The position numbers and the translations under genes were made by a program. From NCBI RefSeq assembly GCF_008831285.2, contig NC_045141.1, forward strand, positions 188,001 through 248,000: a stretch of DNA of 60,000 bases. Reading direction: 5' to 3'. The stretch is from Nymphaea colorata (lineage: Eukaryota > Streptophyta > Magnoliopsida > Nymphaeales > Nymphaeaceae). The notes below the pieces were generated by a model that worked only from the letters and a program-made list of their open reading frames with translations, did no database searches and was not told the origin of the DNA. Positions 34,365 through 45,445 of this stretch are shown piece by piece (position 1 is the stretch's first letter; the number at the start of each line of letters is the position of its first letter).

Positions 34365-37150
34365 TCATGCATCAGTTTGCATGTGCATGTATGCTTGCGT
34401 GCATTGAAGCTTTGAAATCTCACATAAAATGTTGGTGATTGTAGAAATGCTTGTGGGTCTCTTACTGCAATATGAGTGCTTGTATGCTTGTGTATGCCGA
34501 TGCACAAAAATCTCATATAAAATGTGAGTGTTTGTGAAATGCTTGTGAACTTGTAAAATGCTTGTGAAATGCTTGTAAAATTTGATAAAATCATTTTTTT
34601 TTCTCTCTTGTATTTTGTAAGGATTCATACGAAACAATTTTTCTTTCATTTTCAAATGATAAGCTCAGAAGGATTGCTCTCTATCTCATAGGGATTCTTG
34701 GGGTGGCATTTGTCAACATCCTGACTCCTGGGTAATCGCAACAGACTTATCTTTTGTCATTGGAGAAACTTTAACTTGACCAACCTTGCTTGTTGGGTAG
34801 GCATTTTGCTTGTTTTGAAATTTTCATTGAATTTGCCCGTTTTAGCTCTTTCATTCTTGTACTTGTTTTCATGATTTTTTAAGGCTGATCTTCACCTAAA
34901 CAGGTATGCCTCACCATCCCATAGGTAAGCCTGGGCATCGGGCCGACCTAACACCCAGAACTCGGGCCCAGGCCTAGGCCGACACCTAAAACCTAAGCTC
35001 GAGCCCAGAAAGATTAAACAAAAAAAAATATTTTTAACCTAAATAATATACAAATATAATTAATCATAATAAAATATTATAATTATATATAACAATCAAC
35101 AAAACATGCATTAAAAAATCTTATCAAGCTGAACCGGGCTTAGTTGGGTCCACCTGGGCAGGCCCTATAACTTATCGGGCATGCTTGGTTCCTTTTTTTT
35201 AGGCCCAAGCCCGGTCGGAGTCGGGCCGAGTACCAGGTACCCGACCCAATGCCCAACCTTACCCATAGGCTACTACCATGCCCTACCGTTTTCATGGTCA
35301 TGTAGCTTTGTCATGTACAATGTCATGTCTATTGGGTTTTCTACTAAAGACTTGCAATAAGTTTTGGGTTGGTAGCTTCCAGTCCAGCTGGCCTTATGGT
35401 ACCAAGCATGACCGGATAAATGTTCATGGATCACATAACTTCGTAGAATAAACACTAATCAACTATGCGCCCACCTAGTACTAATCCAGTAGAAAGACTA
35501 AAGTAACCTTGTGCACATCTCCCAACACTGATTTTTCTTCATTTTGCCTATTTTGGTCGGGTCAACTTAGTATTTTATTTTCTAATTAATTCTTAGTGAG
35601 CTCTTGTTCTACTAGGGGGTCAAAGTCAATGACATTTCCTAGATTTTTTATTCTTTCTGTTTTTTTTTAGTTCTCTTTATGGCTTTTAACATGGTCTTGT
35701 CAAAATTTTCGTCTTTCAATGGTTCTTGTATCATTAGCTGATATTTTTTGGTCCTTTTAGAGAAACTGAAATAATTAAGTGCTTGTAAGATACAATATGA
35801 TAACTTGTGAGCAATGTTTTTTAGACTTGAAATGCTTCTATGAAAATGTACACCAATGTGCAGAAATGTGCACTGGAGTCAAGAAATATGTTGTGTTGTG
35901 TGTACTTGTGTGCATCAAAGTGCAAAATCTTATGCAATGTATGTTTAATTAGGAGCTTGGAAGTGTAAAATTTTATGCCGAGACACATTTACTTGGGTGT
36001 GGCAAAGTGTAAAATCTTACATGAGAATGCAAAAGATTAAAAACTTATACAAACTAATATGTTTACTTGAATGCATGGAACTATAAAGTTTTATGTCAAG
36101 GCATGTATATTTGGGGTGCTGAAACACTAATTCTTATACCAAAGTGTGTTTGCATGTGTATGCCAAAGTGCAAAATCTTACACCAAAACATGGGACTTGT
36201 GAATGCTGAAGCATGAAAATTATGTATTTGTACATTTACTTGGGGGCAGTGAAGCACAAAATCTTATATGAGAACATGAGAGTTTGGAAGCTTGTATAAA
36301 TTGGTATGTTCACTTGGGTGCATCGAAGTGCAAAATATTATGCCAAGGCACATTTACTGGGGGCACCAAAATATGAAATCTTATATTATAACACACGAGT
36401 TTGAAAACTTGTGTAAAGTGGTACGTTCACTTGGGAGTGCCAAAGCACGAACTCTTATGCTAAGGCATGTTCACTTGGGGCCAAAGTGTGAAATCTTATA
36501 TCAGTGCAAGTTCTTGTAAAATCTTTATGCAACAAATCATGGAAATGGTGTGTCAAAACACAAAATGTTGTGCAAAATCACAAAATCATTTTTTGAAACT
36601 TGTGAAATTTGGATGCACTGAATGTGAAATCATGTCCAAAAGCATCAAACTTTGGAAATTCATGAAAATTTGAGTGTGCTAAAGCACGAAAGTGAAAACT
36701 TGTTTGTGAATAGAAAGCTTGTATGCATTAATGTGGTAAGCATGAATTCTGTATGTGTTTGAGAAAGCTCGTCTGCATTGATGTGTCACATTGGAAATCT
36801 TGTGGACATTGAAATGTGAAAACTATTCACGAAGGTGCAAAATTTAAAAACTCGGATGCACTGAAGTGCAAAATTGGAAAATCCTATGTGAGATATGAAA
36901 TTGGAAATCATGTGCACATCTAAATGTGAAATTGGAAAAAACTTGTGAAATGTGAAATTGAAAAACATGTGTGGACCTAAGTGCAATATTTAAAAAGCTT
37001 TGAAAAACTAGTATATATTCAAATGTGACATTTGAAAACCTTGTAGCAAATCTTTGAAAAAATTATGATTCTTGAAAACTCACAAAACCTAGAAAAGTGC
37101 CGTGTACTTGGATGTGAACACTTTTAGATTGATTGCTCTCAGATTTGAAA
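34365..37150 (-). repeat. Tandem-repeat 3' untranslated region of element C
   Basis: Two blocks, about 34365-34625 and about 35820-37150, consist of diverged units which in sense orientation carry GCACTTTGGTGCACACAAG. They are separated by about 1.2 kb of single-copy 3' sequence that aligns with 26855-27275 plus 30085-30590 of element B, and by a MITE. The same repeats, inverted, fill 24780-26850 and 30600-31100 in B. Tandem repeats between integrase and 3' LTR are a known feature of Ogre/Tat elements. Apparent open frames in here are by-products of the repeat. Confidence 0.8.
34926..35261. mobile_element. hAT-type MITE, 336 bp, with perfect 8-bp target duplication
   Basis: It is flanked on both sides by CCCATAGG (34918-34925 and 35262-35269). 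The left end reads TAAGCCTGGGCATCGGGCCG and the right end, inverted, TAAGGTTGGGCATTGGGTCG (16 of 20 identical). The ends are GC-rich with repeated GGCCC words, and the centre is AT-rich with no coding potential. TIRs match those of the large hAT at 12746-20464, which could have mobilised it. It lies within element C's 3' region. Confidence 0.9.
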
Positions 37151-37249
37151 GTCTTGTTAAAAACATTTTGTGGTCATTTTCTTGTGAACTTTTGTTGCTC
37201 CTTTTATAAAAAGATGCCCCTAGTATGAAGGATAGTAAAGAGAATGCAT

Positions 37250-38350
37250 GAATAGAAAGAAGAGATTAGTCTGGCCATCAAAGAGAATTTTATTGATAAA
37301 AAAATTTGATACAAATGGATTATACATAGAGTTTCTTCAAATGAAGAGCATTTATAGGATAAGACAATTCAACCCCAAAGGCATTATCAGTCGATATGAA
37401 TTGCTGTACAAATATTCTTTGATGACATAAGACCCATCCCACTGCATGGCCCATTCCCCAAGAGGATGATTCTTCTATGAAATGCTTGATCTCAACACTA
37501 GCTCCATGACTTTGGAATTTCGCTTGATTATTGATTTGACATAATGTTCAGCTACCCTTTGTCGATATGGTTTTATATATTCTATTGCTCGCAGTCATTT
37601 CTCATCGAGCATGTCTAACTGTAACACCTAGTGTTTTTAAATTGATCTATAAGAAGCTTGAATAACTGAAGCAAACTTGTAAGCTGGCTTTTTCACATGT
37701 AAAATGAGGACAACATTTGTGCCATATACCAGTTTTGCTGAGGTGGCATTGGTGGGAGTTCTGATTGTAGCCCTATAAGCTCATTTTCATGCCAATCTCA
37801 ACCAGTTTTAATGGTTCTTTTCATGATTCAGTTTAGGATTTTATTTATTGCTTCTACTTGGCCATTTTCATATGGATAGTAGGGTGCTGAAAAATGATAC
37901 TTAACCTTGAGCTTTGAGCAGAAATCACACATCATCTTATTCTTGAAATGTATCTCATTATCAAACACGATATCATGTTGGCATCCCAAAATTTCATAAA
38001 ATATTCTTATGGATGAAATAGACAACATGCATGCCCTCCACAGTTCTTAGTTCTCAAGATGATGGCTTCTACTCACTTGGTGAAATATTCTATTGTAGCA
38101 AGGAAATACGTGTGTCTATTGGACATAGGAGGATTGATAGGGGCCTACCACATTCAATGCCCATATCGAAAAAGGCCATGGTGACACAACGAAATGTAGA
38201 TATGCCATGGAAGCATGTATCACATACATGTTGATTTGTCATTACAAATACCTCTTGACGAACTTGTGACAATCTTGTTGCATGGTTGGCCAATAGCAGC
38301 CAGCTCAAATCAGTTGTTTGATGAAATTTTGAGGTCTAGCATGCTTCTGT
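37250..38350 (-). pseudogene. Integrase of element C, frameshifted
   Basis: In minus-strand order: CWPTMQQDCHKFVKRY (after the zinc-binding region, 38290-38240); PWPFSIWALNVVGP (about 38180-38140), in which the first catalytic Asp of W.xD is Asn; IVFDNEIHFKNKMM with the second Asp; then FCSKLKVKYHFSAPYYPYEN and GQVEAINKIL with the catalytic Glu (38028-37828). The C-terminal part reads WDGSYVIKEYLYSNSYRL (about 37440-37380), the usual end of plant Tat integrases. No chromodomain follows. Stops and frameshifts lie between blocks, for example just after the first catalytic position and after INKILN. Confidence 0.85.
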
Positions 38351-38779
38351 AAATTTCTTTGTGGGCTTCTTGGATCATTTCTTCAGCTTTCTACTTGTCA
38401 AGACATTGTGAATATTCTGATCTAAAGCCACATCTGTATAATCTTCTTGCCAATGTCAAATAACTAATTGGCATGTGCTATATGGCTGTCTGCTCTTTGT
38501 TGGGCATATCTCAAGAGAATTCACCTGTTTCCAAGTAATTCTTGATGTTTTGGTACTAAGGGGCTATATTTGAATTAACTTGGTTGACCTATTTTAGAGG
38601 GTGGTATGCTGGTAAAGTCAGTCTTCAACCATTAAAACTCTACTTGACTCATTTTTCTTGAAAGTGATGATGGATCCTAGGCTGGCCAAAATGTCTTCAA
38701 ATTGATTAAATTTCTTTTTGGAATGAAATAGCTCGAATTCCTTCTTTATTGTCGCACCAAGGCTTGAGTGACTTCATGG

Positions 38780-39089
38780 TGGGGTGTCAATTTGGCATCT
38801 TTCACCTTCCATTTTTCATTTTGTTCACGATGGGTAGAGAGTCAACAGAAGCATGAACATTTTTGGTGTTGAAACTGAGCAATATTCTGAGTCCATGTTT
38901 CAATGCTTCATATTTAGCAATGTTTTGAGTGCATATGAATTCCAGCCTGAAATGATAAGGGATCATCTCCTTTTCATGAGTAATTAGGAGAATCCCAACA
39001 TCCATCCATGTCCTTGGAGTGGTAAAAAAACATTGTCTATGGCTGAGTGGTTTCAAAGTATAAAACTTGCTCATTAAGGAAGTCATCAT
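38780..39089 (-). pseudogene. Second, archaeal-type RNase H of element C
   Basis: The minus-strand fragment reads DVGILLITHEKEMIPYHFRL, then CTQNIAKYEALKHGL and ASVDSLPIVNKM. This matches the RVT_3-type RNase H (GAG..LI.P.G....YS.RL.F.CTNN.AEYEAL, GDS.LV). It is a hallmark of the Tat lineage, where it follows the ordinary RNase H. The conserved glutamate of the AEY motif is lysine (AKY) here, while the aspartate of the DS motif remains. That change alone would be expected to abolish activity. Confidence 0.8.
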
Positions 39090-39430
39090 TGGTCTTCAGC
39101 TGTTCAACCAATGAAAAGTCTGCTAGCTGATCAATTAATGCTTGTCTCTTGATGGACTTCTAAAAAATGAACTCTAAGTCGTACTACATGAGGAGTACCT
39201 ACCATTTGTCAATTATTCCTATGAGAAATAGCTGATCTATGCTATATTTGAGAGGATTTAATCTTCATACCACCTTGCTTTCACAGGAAAGTATGTAATG
39301 TCTCAGTGTCTGACATATCTAAACAAGGGAGAGACTGGTTTTCTCCATCATTTAATACTGAAGGTTTTGCAGACATAATATATCATGTGTACTATTCTGC
39401 AACCTTCCTCATATTGTGCTATAAATCCTC
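39090..39430 (-). pseudogene. RNase H (RT-associated) of element C, degenerate
   Basis: Read past stops, the minus strand gives MEKTSLSLV, ICQTLRHYILS, LNPLKYSIDQLFL, GIIDKW and KSIKRQALIDQLAD. These are the usual landmarks of gypsy RNase H (EK..LALV, LRHY, NPLKY, GR.AKW, KG.ALADFLA). In-frame stops follow the LV and the first KVV. It would degrade the RNA strand of the hybrid. Confidence 0.75.
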
Positions 39431-39599
39431 CGCTAGTAAAGTAGTTAACGAAAATGTACAACAACAAGAGACTCCCTAAGACTAGCAATTTTAAGACTAA
39501 TGGATTCATCAAGTACTACTTAATACATTCAAAGGATTCTTGGTATTGTTGACCCTACTCAAACTTGACGCCCTTTCTAAAAAACTGATTCAATGGATC

Positions 39600-40617
39600 A
39601 CATCTGAGGGCTAGATTAAAAATAAATCACCAAATTGCCTACATTCTGCCTTGTAAGCTGCACAATTGTTTGAGAGTAGTTGGGACTGGCATATCGATGA
39701 TGGCTTTCGCTCTAGAAGGATCTACTTCAATGCTCTGTTGACTCACCATATGTCTCAAGAGTTTGCTTGAGTCGACACATAACACACAATTTTGAGGATT
39801 TAATCTCAACTTGTATTGGAGCAACCTGTTGAAAACGCAAGTCAAATCCTCAATATGATCTTGACATGTCTTGGACTTGATCAAAATACCATCCACATGT
39901 GCATCCATAAACTTGTGCAACTGATCATGAAATATAGTGGCCATAGCTATGTGATATGTTGTTCCTACATATTTCATCCCAAATGGCATCACTGTATAGC
40001 AAAAAGTACCCCAAGGAATGGTAAATGATGTCTTAGGTTAATCCTTAGGAGTTAACTTGATTTGATTATACTATGAGTATCTATCTGTAAAAGAGAACAC
40101 GATATGGCTCACTATCAACCAGTAGGTCGATATTGGGCATAGAGTAATCATCTTTGGTTGTGGCCTTGTTGAGGACTTGAAAACCAATGCAGATGTGAAC
40201 TTTTTTTGTTCTTCTTTAGTATGACCACTATATTGGCAAGCCATTTAGAATGATCAATAGTTCTGATATATTTGGGCATGAGTAAATCTTTCAATCTTTT
40301 TTTGACCTTATCATCAACTGGTGAATTCAATTTCCTCAGTGTTTTCTTGACCAGTGACTCCCTTGCTTGAGAATTAACATATGCTCCACTAGTTTTGGAT
40401 CTAATCCTAGCATGTCTTCATCTGTCCATTCAAAGACTTCTTTATATTTTTTGAGAAATCGAAGCAGTTTTTCTTCTTCTTCTAGATCCAAATCGATACC
40501 AAACTGTATAATTTTGGGATTTTTTTCTTTTTTGATAATCACTTTCTTGGTAGTATCATTGAGGAGGGCTGGTGGTTGATCATCTTTCTGTAATGGCACC
40601 AATTTTGCATGATCCAA
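39600..40617 (-). pseudogene. Reverse transcriptase of element C, catalytic motif damaged
   Basis: Three minus-strand fragments follow the gypsy RT order. 40617-40336 is the acidic pre-RT linker with FEWTDEDMLGLDP. 40330-40148 has KRLKDLLMPKYIRTIDHSKW then LANIVVILKK, the start of the fingers. 39992-39639 has MMPFGMKYVGTTYHIAM, then DAHVDGILIKS, and RLNPQNCVLCVDSSKLLRHM. The catalytic YVDD box reads HVDG, so one of the two aspartates is lost. Frames change between fragments, and stops interrupt the stretch between about 40020 and 40140. Confidence 0.85.
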
Positions 40618-40813
40618 TCTGGTTCTATTGTCATGTTTCCTAGATTGGTTCTTCCTATGGAACTAGCTTTCTAATTTCATGAATTCATGATTTCACAGAC
40701 ATATAGATTCTTTTGCTATCTAAACTTAGGGTTAACAACTAGCTTGTGGATGAGTTTAAATGCCATCTTGATCCTATAAAGAATAATGACGAGAAAATAA
40801 GTTCAATGTGGAT

Positions 40814-41137
40814 TTAATTTGCATAGTGAGACCAATAATAAAAAAATGACACATAAATATGGGCACAATTATTGAAATTTATTGATAACCTTGAAGTATG
40901 TGAACCCCCACCATCCCTATAGAAATTTCGGGAAAAGACAAAGAAAATGAAATAGTGACTTTGATTTTCTTTAGGCTCCTCCTTCTTGGACTTTTCTTTG
41001 GCTTCCTCTTTGTTTGGCTTCCTCTTGTAGTCAAGGCCTGTGATTCCTCTATGCTCAGCTCCACTATTGAGGGGTTCAATCATGCCATCTTCATTAGCTC
41101 CTAAGCCCATGTAAGACTTATAGCCCATATTGATCAT
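40814..41137 (-). pseudogene. G-patch-like linker between protease and RT in element C
   Basis: Translation begins INMGYKSYMGLGANEDGM with a later GITGLDYKRKP, matching the glycine pattern MGY.P..GLG...G...P....GLGY.P found in the G-patch-like segment of Tat-lineage pol. A lysine- and glutamate-rich tail follows. Its role in retrotransposons is not established. The frame is open for about 100 codons but isolated from the flanking domains. Confidence 0.6.
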
Positions 41138-41411
41138 TGGATGAAGTCCCCATAATTGTATCTATAAATCGTTCTTATAAAGGATGTTCTTCTATGGCTC
41201 CCCCATTGATCCTATCCCACATCTTATAGAAAGTTGACTCCTTCCATTCCATTGTGTTAATCTACATAATCTCATATTCATTCATGCCTAAGCAGTCAAG
41301 GTTGTCTTTAGGTACACCTCATCAGGGCGCTAGACACTTGGCATCTTGACCATGCAAGCTGGGCAATGGATCATGGGTGAAGGAGCCTTTCTTAAGGGTT
41401 CTCGGTTGAGA

Positions 41412-41720
41412 CTATTGTAATAGTGCATCATGACTCGATTTGACACATTGATGTAGAGTGGATGTCTCAACATTTCCTTCATAGATCAATATCCTTCCAA
41501 GTAGTAAATTGTAGGATGGTGGCATGCCTGCCGTATAAAAGATGACTGAATGGACTGTGAAGTTGGTATGTAGGTCAAAATATATCTTTCCTTTTACAAT
41601 TCTCTTGCTTCTGTCAAAGCCATAGATAGTCATATCATCTGTCCTGTAATGTTTGTCAACTTGTACATGAGTTTTTTTACAGGTTTGGACTCTTCAACTT
41701 GAATTCCCATAGCCACCATT
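41412..41720 (-). pseudogene. Retropepsin-like protease region of element C
   Basis: Minus-strand translation has YGFDRSKRIVKGKI, then PPSYNLLLGR, then STLHQCVK, the characteristic C-terminal half of gypsy protease (V-x-G-F..R...G.I; SYNLLLGR; STLHQ.LK). The catalytic Asp-Ser/Thr-Gly motif expected upstream, beyond 41640, was not seen; the reading frame is broken there. The enzyme would cleave the Gag-Pol polyprotein. Confidence 0.7.
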
Positions 41721-42318
41721 TTCCTACTGAAGGCTTGAATAAAAACAAGTGGCTTTTGTATAGGTTTGTCCTCAATGACCATTATAGTCATCTCCTATTG
41801 TGTGCAAAGCTGAATATGGTCATGCAAATAGAAAGACATATCATCCACTACTGCCACAGTGTTCTTACTATGTCTCTGATTTGATCCTGGAGGACTTTGA
41901 AAATAGTGTCCTCAACCAACAAATCTATGTGCTTGAGTAGTATAGAGTCTTCAATGTCAAGGCCATAGCATGATGAAATTTACAATATTGCTCTTTTCTC
42001 TTTCCCTTCATTTCTGTGGATCTGATACAAGTGGCAAATGAAAAAAACCTTATGCTTGGAGGTACTTTAGGATCTCCTTTTTTTGCTCTAAGGGCCCAAA
42101 TTTTCTATGTTGCATCCAAGCATGGTTTTTCTCCTTGTTGTGATTGGACTGTAGCATTTTCATGTTGTCCTCGTTGCTTCTACAGCTATGTTGCTAACTC
42201 GCATAATTCTCATTCATGAAGAGAGCATGAACGTGAGTTTTGTTGGATTTTGGGTAATCCTCTTTCTTGTTATAACCACTACTTTGTCCCATATCTTCAC
42301 GAAGATAGCCATTTTTTA

Positions 42319-43110
42319 TTATTGTCTCAATACACTCTGCTTTTTAGTGAGATCATAGAAATTGAAGTACTCATGTTGTACGAGATGTTGATGAAAAAAA
42401 TTGTGAATTCTCCCGAAGATCATAGTTAAGGCATGCTCTTCTAGCGTCAGGGTGTGAAGTTTTAGGTTTGACATCCACCATCTTTGAATATATTTTCTGG
42501 TAGTCTCTCCTGATTCTTGGTGGAGATTAATAAGGTTGTCGATGGTTGGCACCACATATAGATTAGGTTCATACTTTTCGATGAAGGCATTGACCACCTC
42601 ATTGAAATCCTACATCTGTGTAGGGTCAATGATCCCTAAGTACCAATATGATGACTATCCTTTTAGGCTTCGATGAAAATAGATGAATAATGTCTTATTA
42701 TTGCCGAACTTCCCACATTCAGTGAAGAATATAAACAAATGACTGTGGGTTTTTTGTTCCTCTGAACTTGCTAAACATCCTTCGAAGTCCTTTGAGGTCC
42801 TCATCATCCCACCTTTCATAGAAGTTCTGTCTGGAGTAGGTCTTCTTTCCCTTGCTCTAGATCCGACAGACTGTCTTCTCCATCTCCTTGATATGAGATT
42901 GAATGGGATCTGTGGTACAGTCGGTTGAGATATTGGGCTCGTTGACCCATTGGAACCTTCAGAATTCTTGTGATGTAGGTTCAACTGTCACTCATTGGCT
43001 CATCATTTACTAGGTCACGTTTTGAATGACCAATGTAAGTGTAGGATCTACTTGATGAGGGTTCTCCATTTCCTCCTAAGTTTCATGTTGTCTCTCTTCT
43101 GCAACTTGTG
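42319..43110 (-). pseudogene. gag capsid region of element C, degenerate
   Basis: The minus-strand fragment at 42597-42319 reads YVVPTIDNLINLHQESGETTRKYIQRW followed by H-L-E-A-T-I-F-G-spaced residues, the pattern of plant retrotransposon gag (the 'QG..ESL.EY..RF' region). The piece at 42984-42655 is the proline- and arginine-rich N-terminal part, upstream in the same sense. The two pieces are in different frames. No zinc knuckle (CCHC) was found. Gag would form the virus-like particle; this copy cannot. Confidence 0.65.
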
Positions 43111-43299
43111 ATCTCATGTGGGGAGCCATAAGAATTCCTTATCATTGATTCACCTGAAATAGATAGGTTACATTGAGAAAGAGAGATGAAAATGACATGA
43201 TTTTGAAAAATAGGGAGATGTATTTACTAGCATATAAAAGAGAAATGAACTTCAAAATGTTATTAAATTGTAAATATTGCTCAAGACAAGGATTCAATG

Positions 43300-44420
43300 A
43301 TAATATGGAGTAGGACATATAGTTTCCCACTACCTCATGTACATTATAGACCTACTTGGTTCCCCATATATATAAAACTCAATCTGCATAAAGGACCATT
43401 CTGCAGTACCTAGACTACTTGCACCATGTCATGCTTCATTGTCTAAATCAAAATCAAGGACTGTGCTAAAGCCTCCTCTAATCGTAGAAAATTTCATCTA
43501 CCTCTTAGAGAACTGTCCATGCATCACTCTATGTGATGTGAGATGACAAAGAATGGCGGAGTAAAAGAATATTTGTCCTCTTTTCATGATAAGTGTAATA
43601 GGCTAGCTGCTCCTGCCTATATGCATGTAATGACAAGAAATAATCACTAATGGGTCCAAAAGCTCAACTGTCTAGGATGATGTGCCAATAGAACCACTCC
43701 TATTGAAACTAGAGACAACCCTTGATCATGTTGGAATTTCCCATGATGAACTATGTTAGACCCCTATAAATAAATGCATGACCAGCCATAGCAAGTGAAA
43801 GGTGTCAAGTCTTGATATTTCCCCACATCCTGAATAGCTAGAGAACACATTGATCCACCTACCTTGACCATTGGAGAAGACTACAAGTCCTGTTGTGCAT
43901 ATCATCAACACCTCCCTATTCCAGTGTAGTAGTTTGGCTGATTTGGCCCTCATTTCCTCTATAGTTCCACCAAAGTGTGCATAAAAATCCATTAATTTAA
44001 GAAAACAACATTATTGTTCCTTCTTAAGGTCCCAACTAATCCTTGTGAGTATGTGGAATAAATCCTTGTAGTTGATGGTCTTGGTGTTGGTGATAAACTG
44101 ATGACCAATTGGGGATCCCTATGATGTCTTGTTGGTTCTGGCAGCCTCAACATGTAGGTGAGCTCATCCATTAGTGATGCCATCTGTCTGAAAGGAAATC
44201 AGAACGTAGACATGTATGACTTCCACCTTTCAGCCAATGCATGGATCAGGTGATTGACGATCTGACATGTTGATGATAATGCCACTGACTTGAGACCATA
44301 GTCATCTAGGTGGTGAGGGAAGGTCTCCACAAACAGCTCAAACCACTATGGGTACTAGCCTAGCACGAGCCCATCTATTGAAATGGATCTAGTGTATGGG
44401 TCACATATAAGAATAGAGTA
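43300..44420 (-). pseudogene. ORF1-like region upstream of gag in element C, function unknown
   Basis: Minus-strand translation, despite stops, matches the second copy at 57240-58375. Shared blocks are LFRMWGNIKT and HLSLAMAGHAFIYRGL here against LFRMWGRIKT and HLSLAMAGLAFLYRRL there. An earlier block at about 44190-44130 in this copy corresponds to MPSMDEFTNILGLPKP in the other. Conservation at protein level in two diverged copies shows it was once coding. Ogre elements are known to carry an extra ORF before gag, and the position fits. I do not recognise a domain. Here it is interrupted by stops (for example after IKT and after RGLT). Confidence 0.6.
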
Positions 44421-45426
44421 CACAATGTGGCTCGAGGAATATGTGCTAATCATAGTGACTGAAAAACTGACATGGTGGGGATTAAGATAGACAAGCAAAT
44501 GAACACACAAATAGATGATGGTTAGACGTGATGAAATGGTATCTATCAGGATCGACACAATAGGAGGTCACAACTAAATGACAATGTTGACATTGATAGG
44601 ATGAAAGGACCCTAAAGGATGACACATAAAAGATAATCCTGGACGATTTGACATAAGAAAACAACAGTTCTTTTGAAAAATCTGTCTAGTATTTGATGAA
44701 AAATTTTATGCATAGTATTAAATGCATTCAGAGAGATAAACATGTAATCAAACAAGATACACACAGAAGACCCCTTCAAAAAACACTCTATAATCACACA
44801 ACTCTATCATGCACTTATTGAAAAATAGTTTGGTCACCTAAATTGGATATCTAGGATTTCAAATCCTTAGTTTTTCCATATACTAGATATGCCTATATAC
44901 TTGGACAAAAAATCTAAAATATGCGGTATAGACTCCCCAAATGGGTTCTACAGGATTAACGGTCTTTGTTCTCTTTGATCACTCACCAATATGCTAGGCT
45001 CATGCCTTAGTATGGGTGAGAGGAGGGCCAATACTCAACTCCAGTAGGTTGGTCCAGCCATTGAATCACCTTGAGATAATGCATACAGGGTGTATTTCAT
45101 GACATAACGACTGAGACATGGAGGTAAGGAAAATTTTGAAGTACAATTATATGTACAAACAGTTGACTCTAATGCAATGTTGTCTAAGATGGGGGTTAAA
45201 GTCAAAGACAAAAGCAAACGTTGTATCAAACAACTCTTAGATTGAGAGAGGCAATTTGTAATCCTATATCTATGTGAGCATGAAAAACTTCTCTCAATTC
45301 TAAGTCTTAATGTATATTAGAAGTATACACATACACTGAATCACAAAGACATCTAAGTGTCTCTAACAGTGGGACAACATCTAAAACTTATAAAATTTAA
45401 ACATTTTGTCTAATGAGACAATGATA
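44421..45426 (-). other. Leader of element C between primer-binding site and ORF1 region
   Basis: It aligns with 23348-24415 of element B in inverse orientation. Shared words include ATTAAGACTTA, ATTGAGAGA, and translated matches such as LPSPVLRH/LLSPILRH and VSDQ-EQRPL. Both copies carry stops in all frames, so it is most likely an untranslated leader. Short open frames at 45035-45229 and 44612-44797 are not taken as genes. Confidence 0.55.
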
Positions 45427-45445
45427 GGTCCCATCATGGTTGCCA
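45427..45445 (-). other. Primer-binding site of element C
   Basis: Four bases after the LTR end the minus strand reads TGGCAACCATGATGGGACC. It starts with the TGG that pairs with a tRNA CCA end. Together with B's TGGCGATCGTGATGGGACC it suggests an ancestral TGGCGACC-type site, which would fit tRNA-Arg as used by Tat/Ogre elements. The tRNA identity is inferred. Confidence 0.65.
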
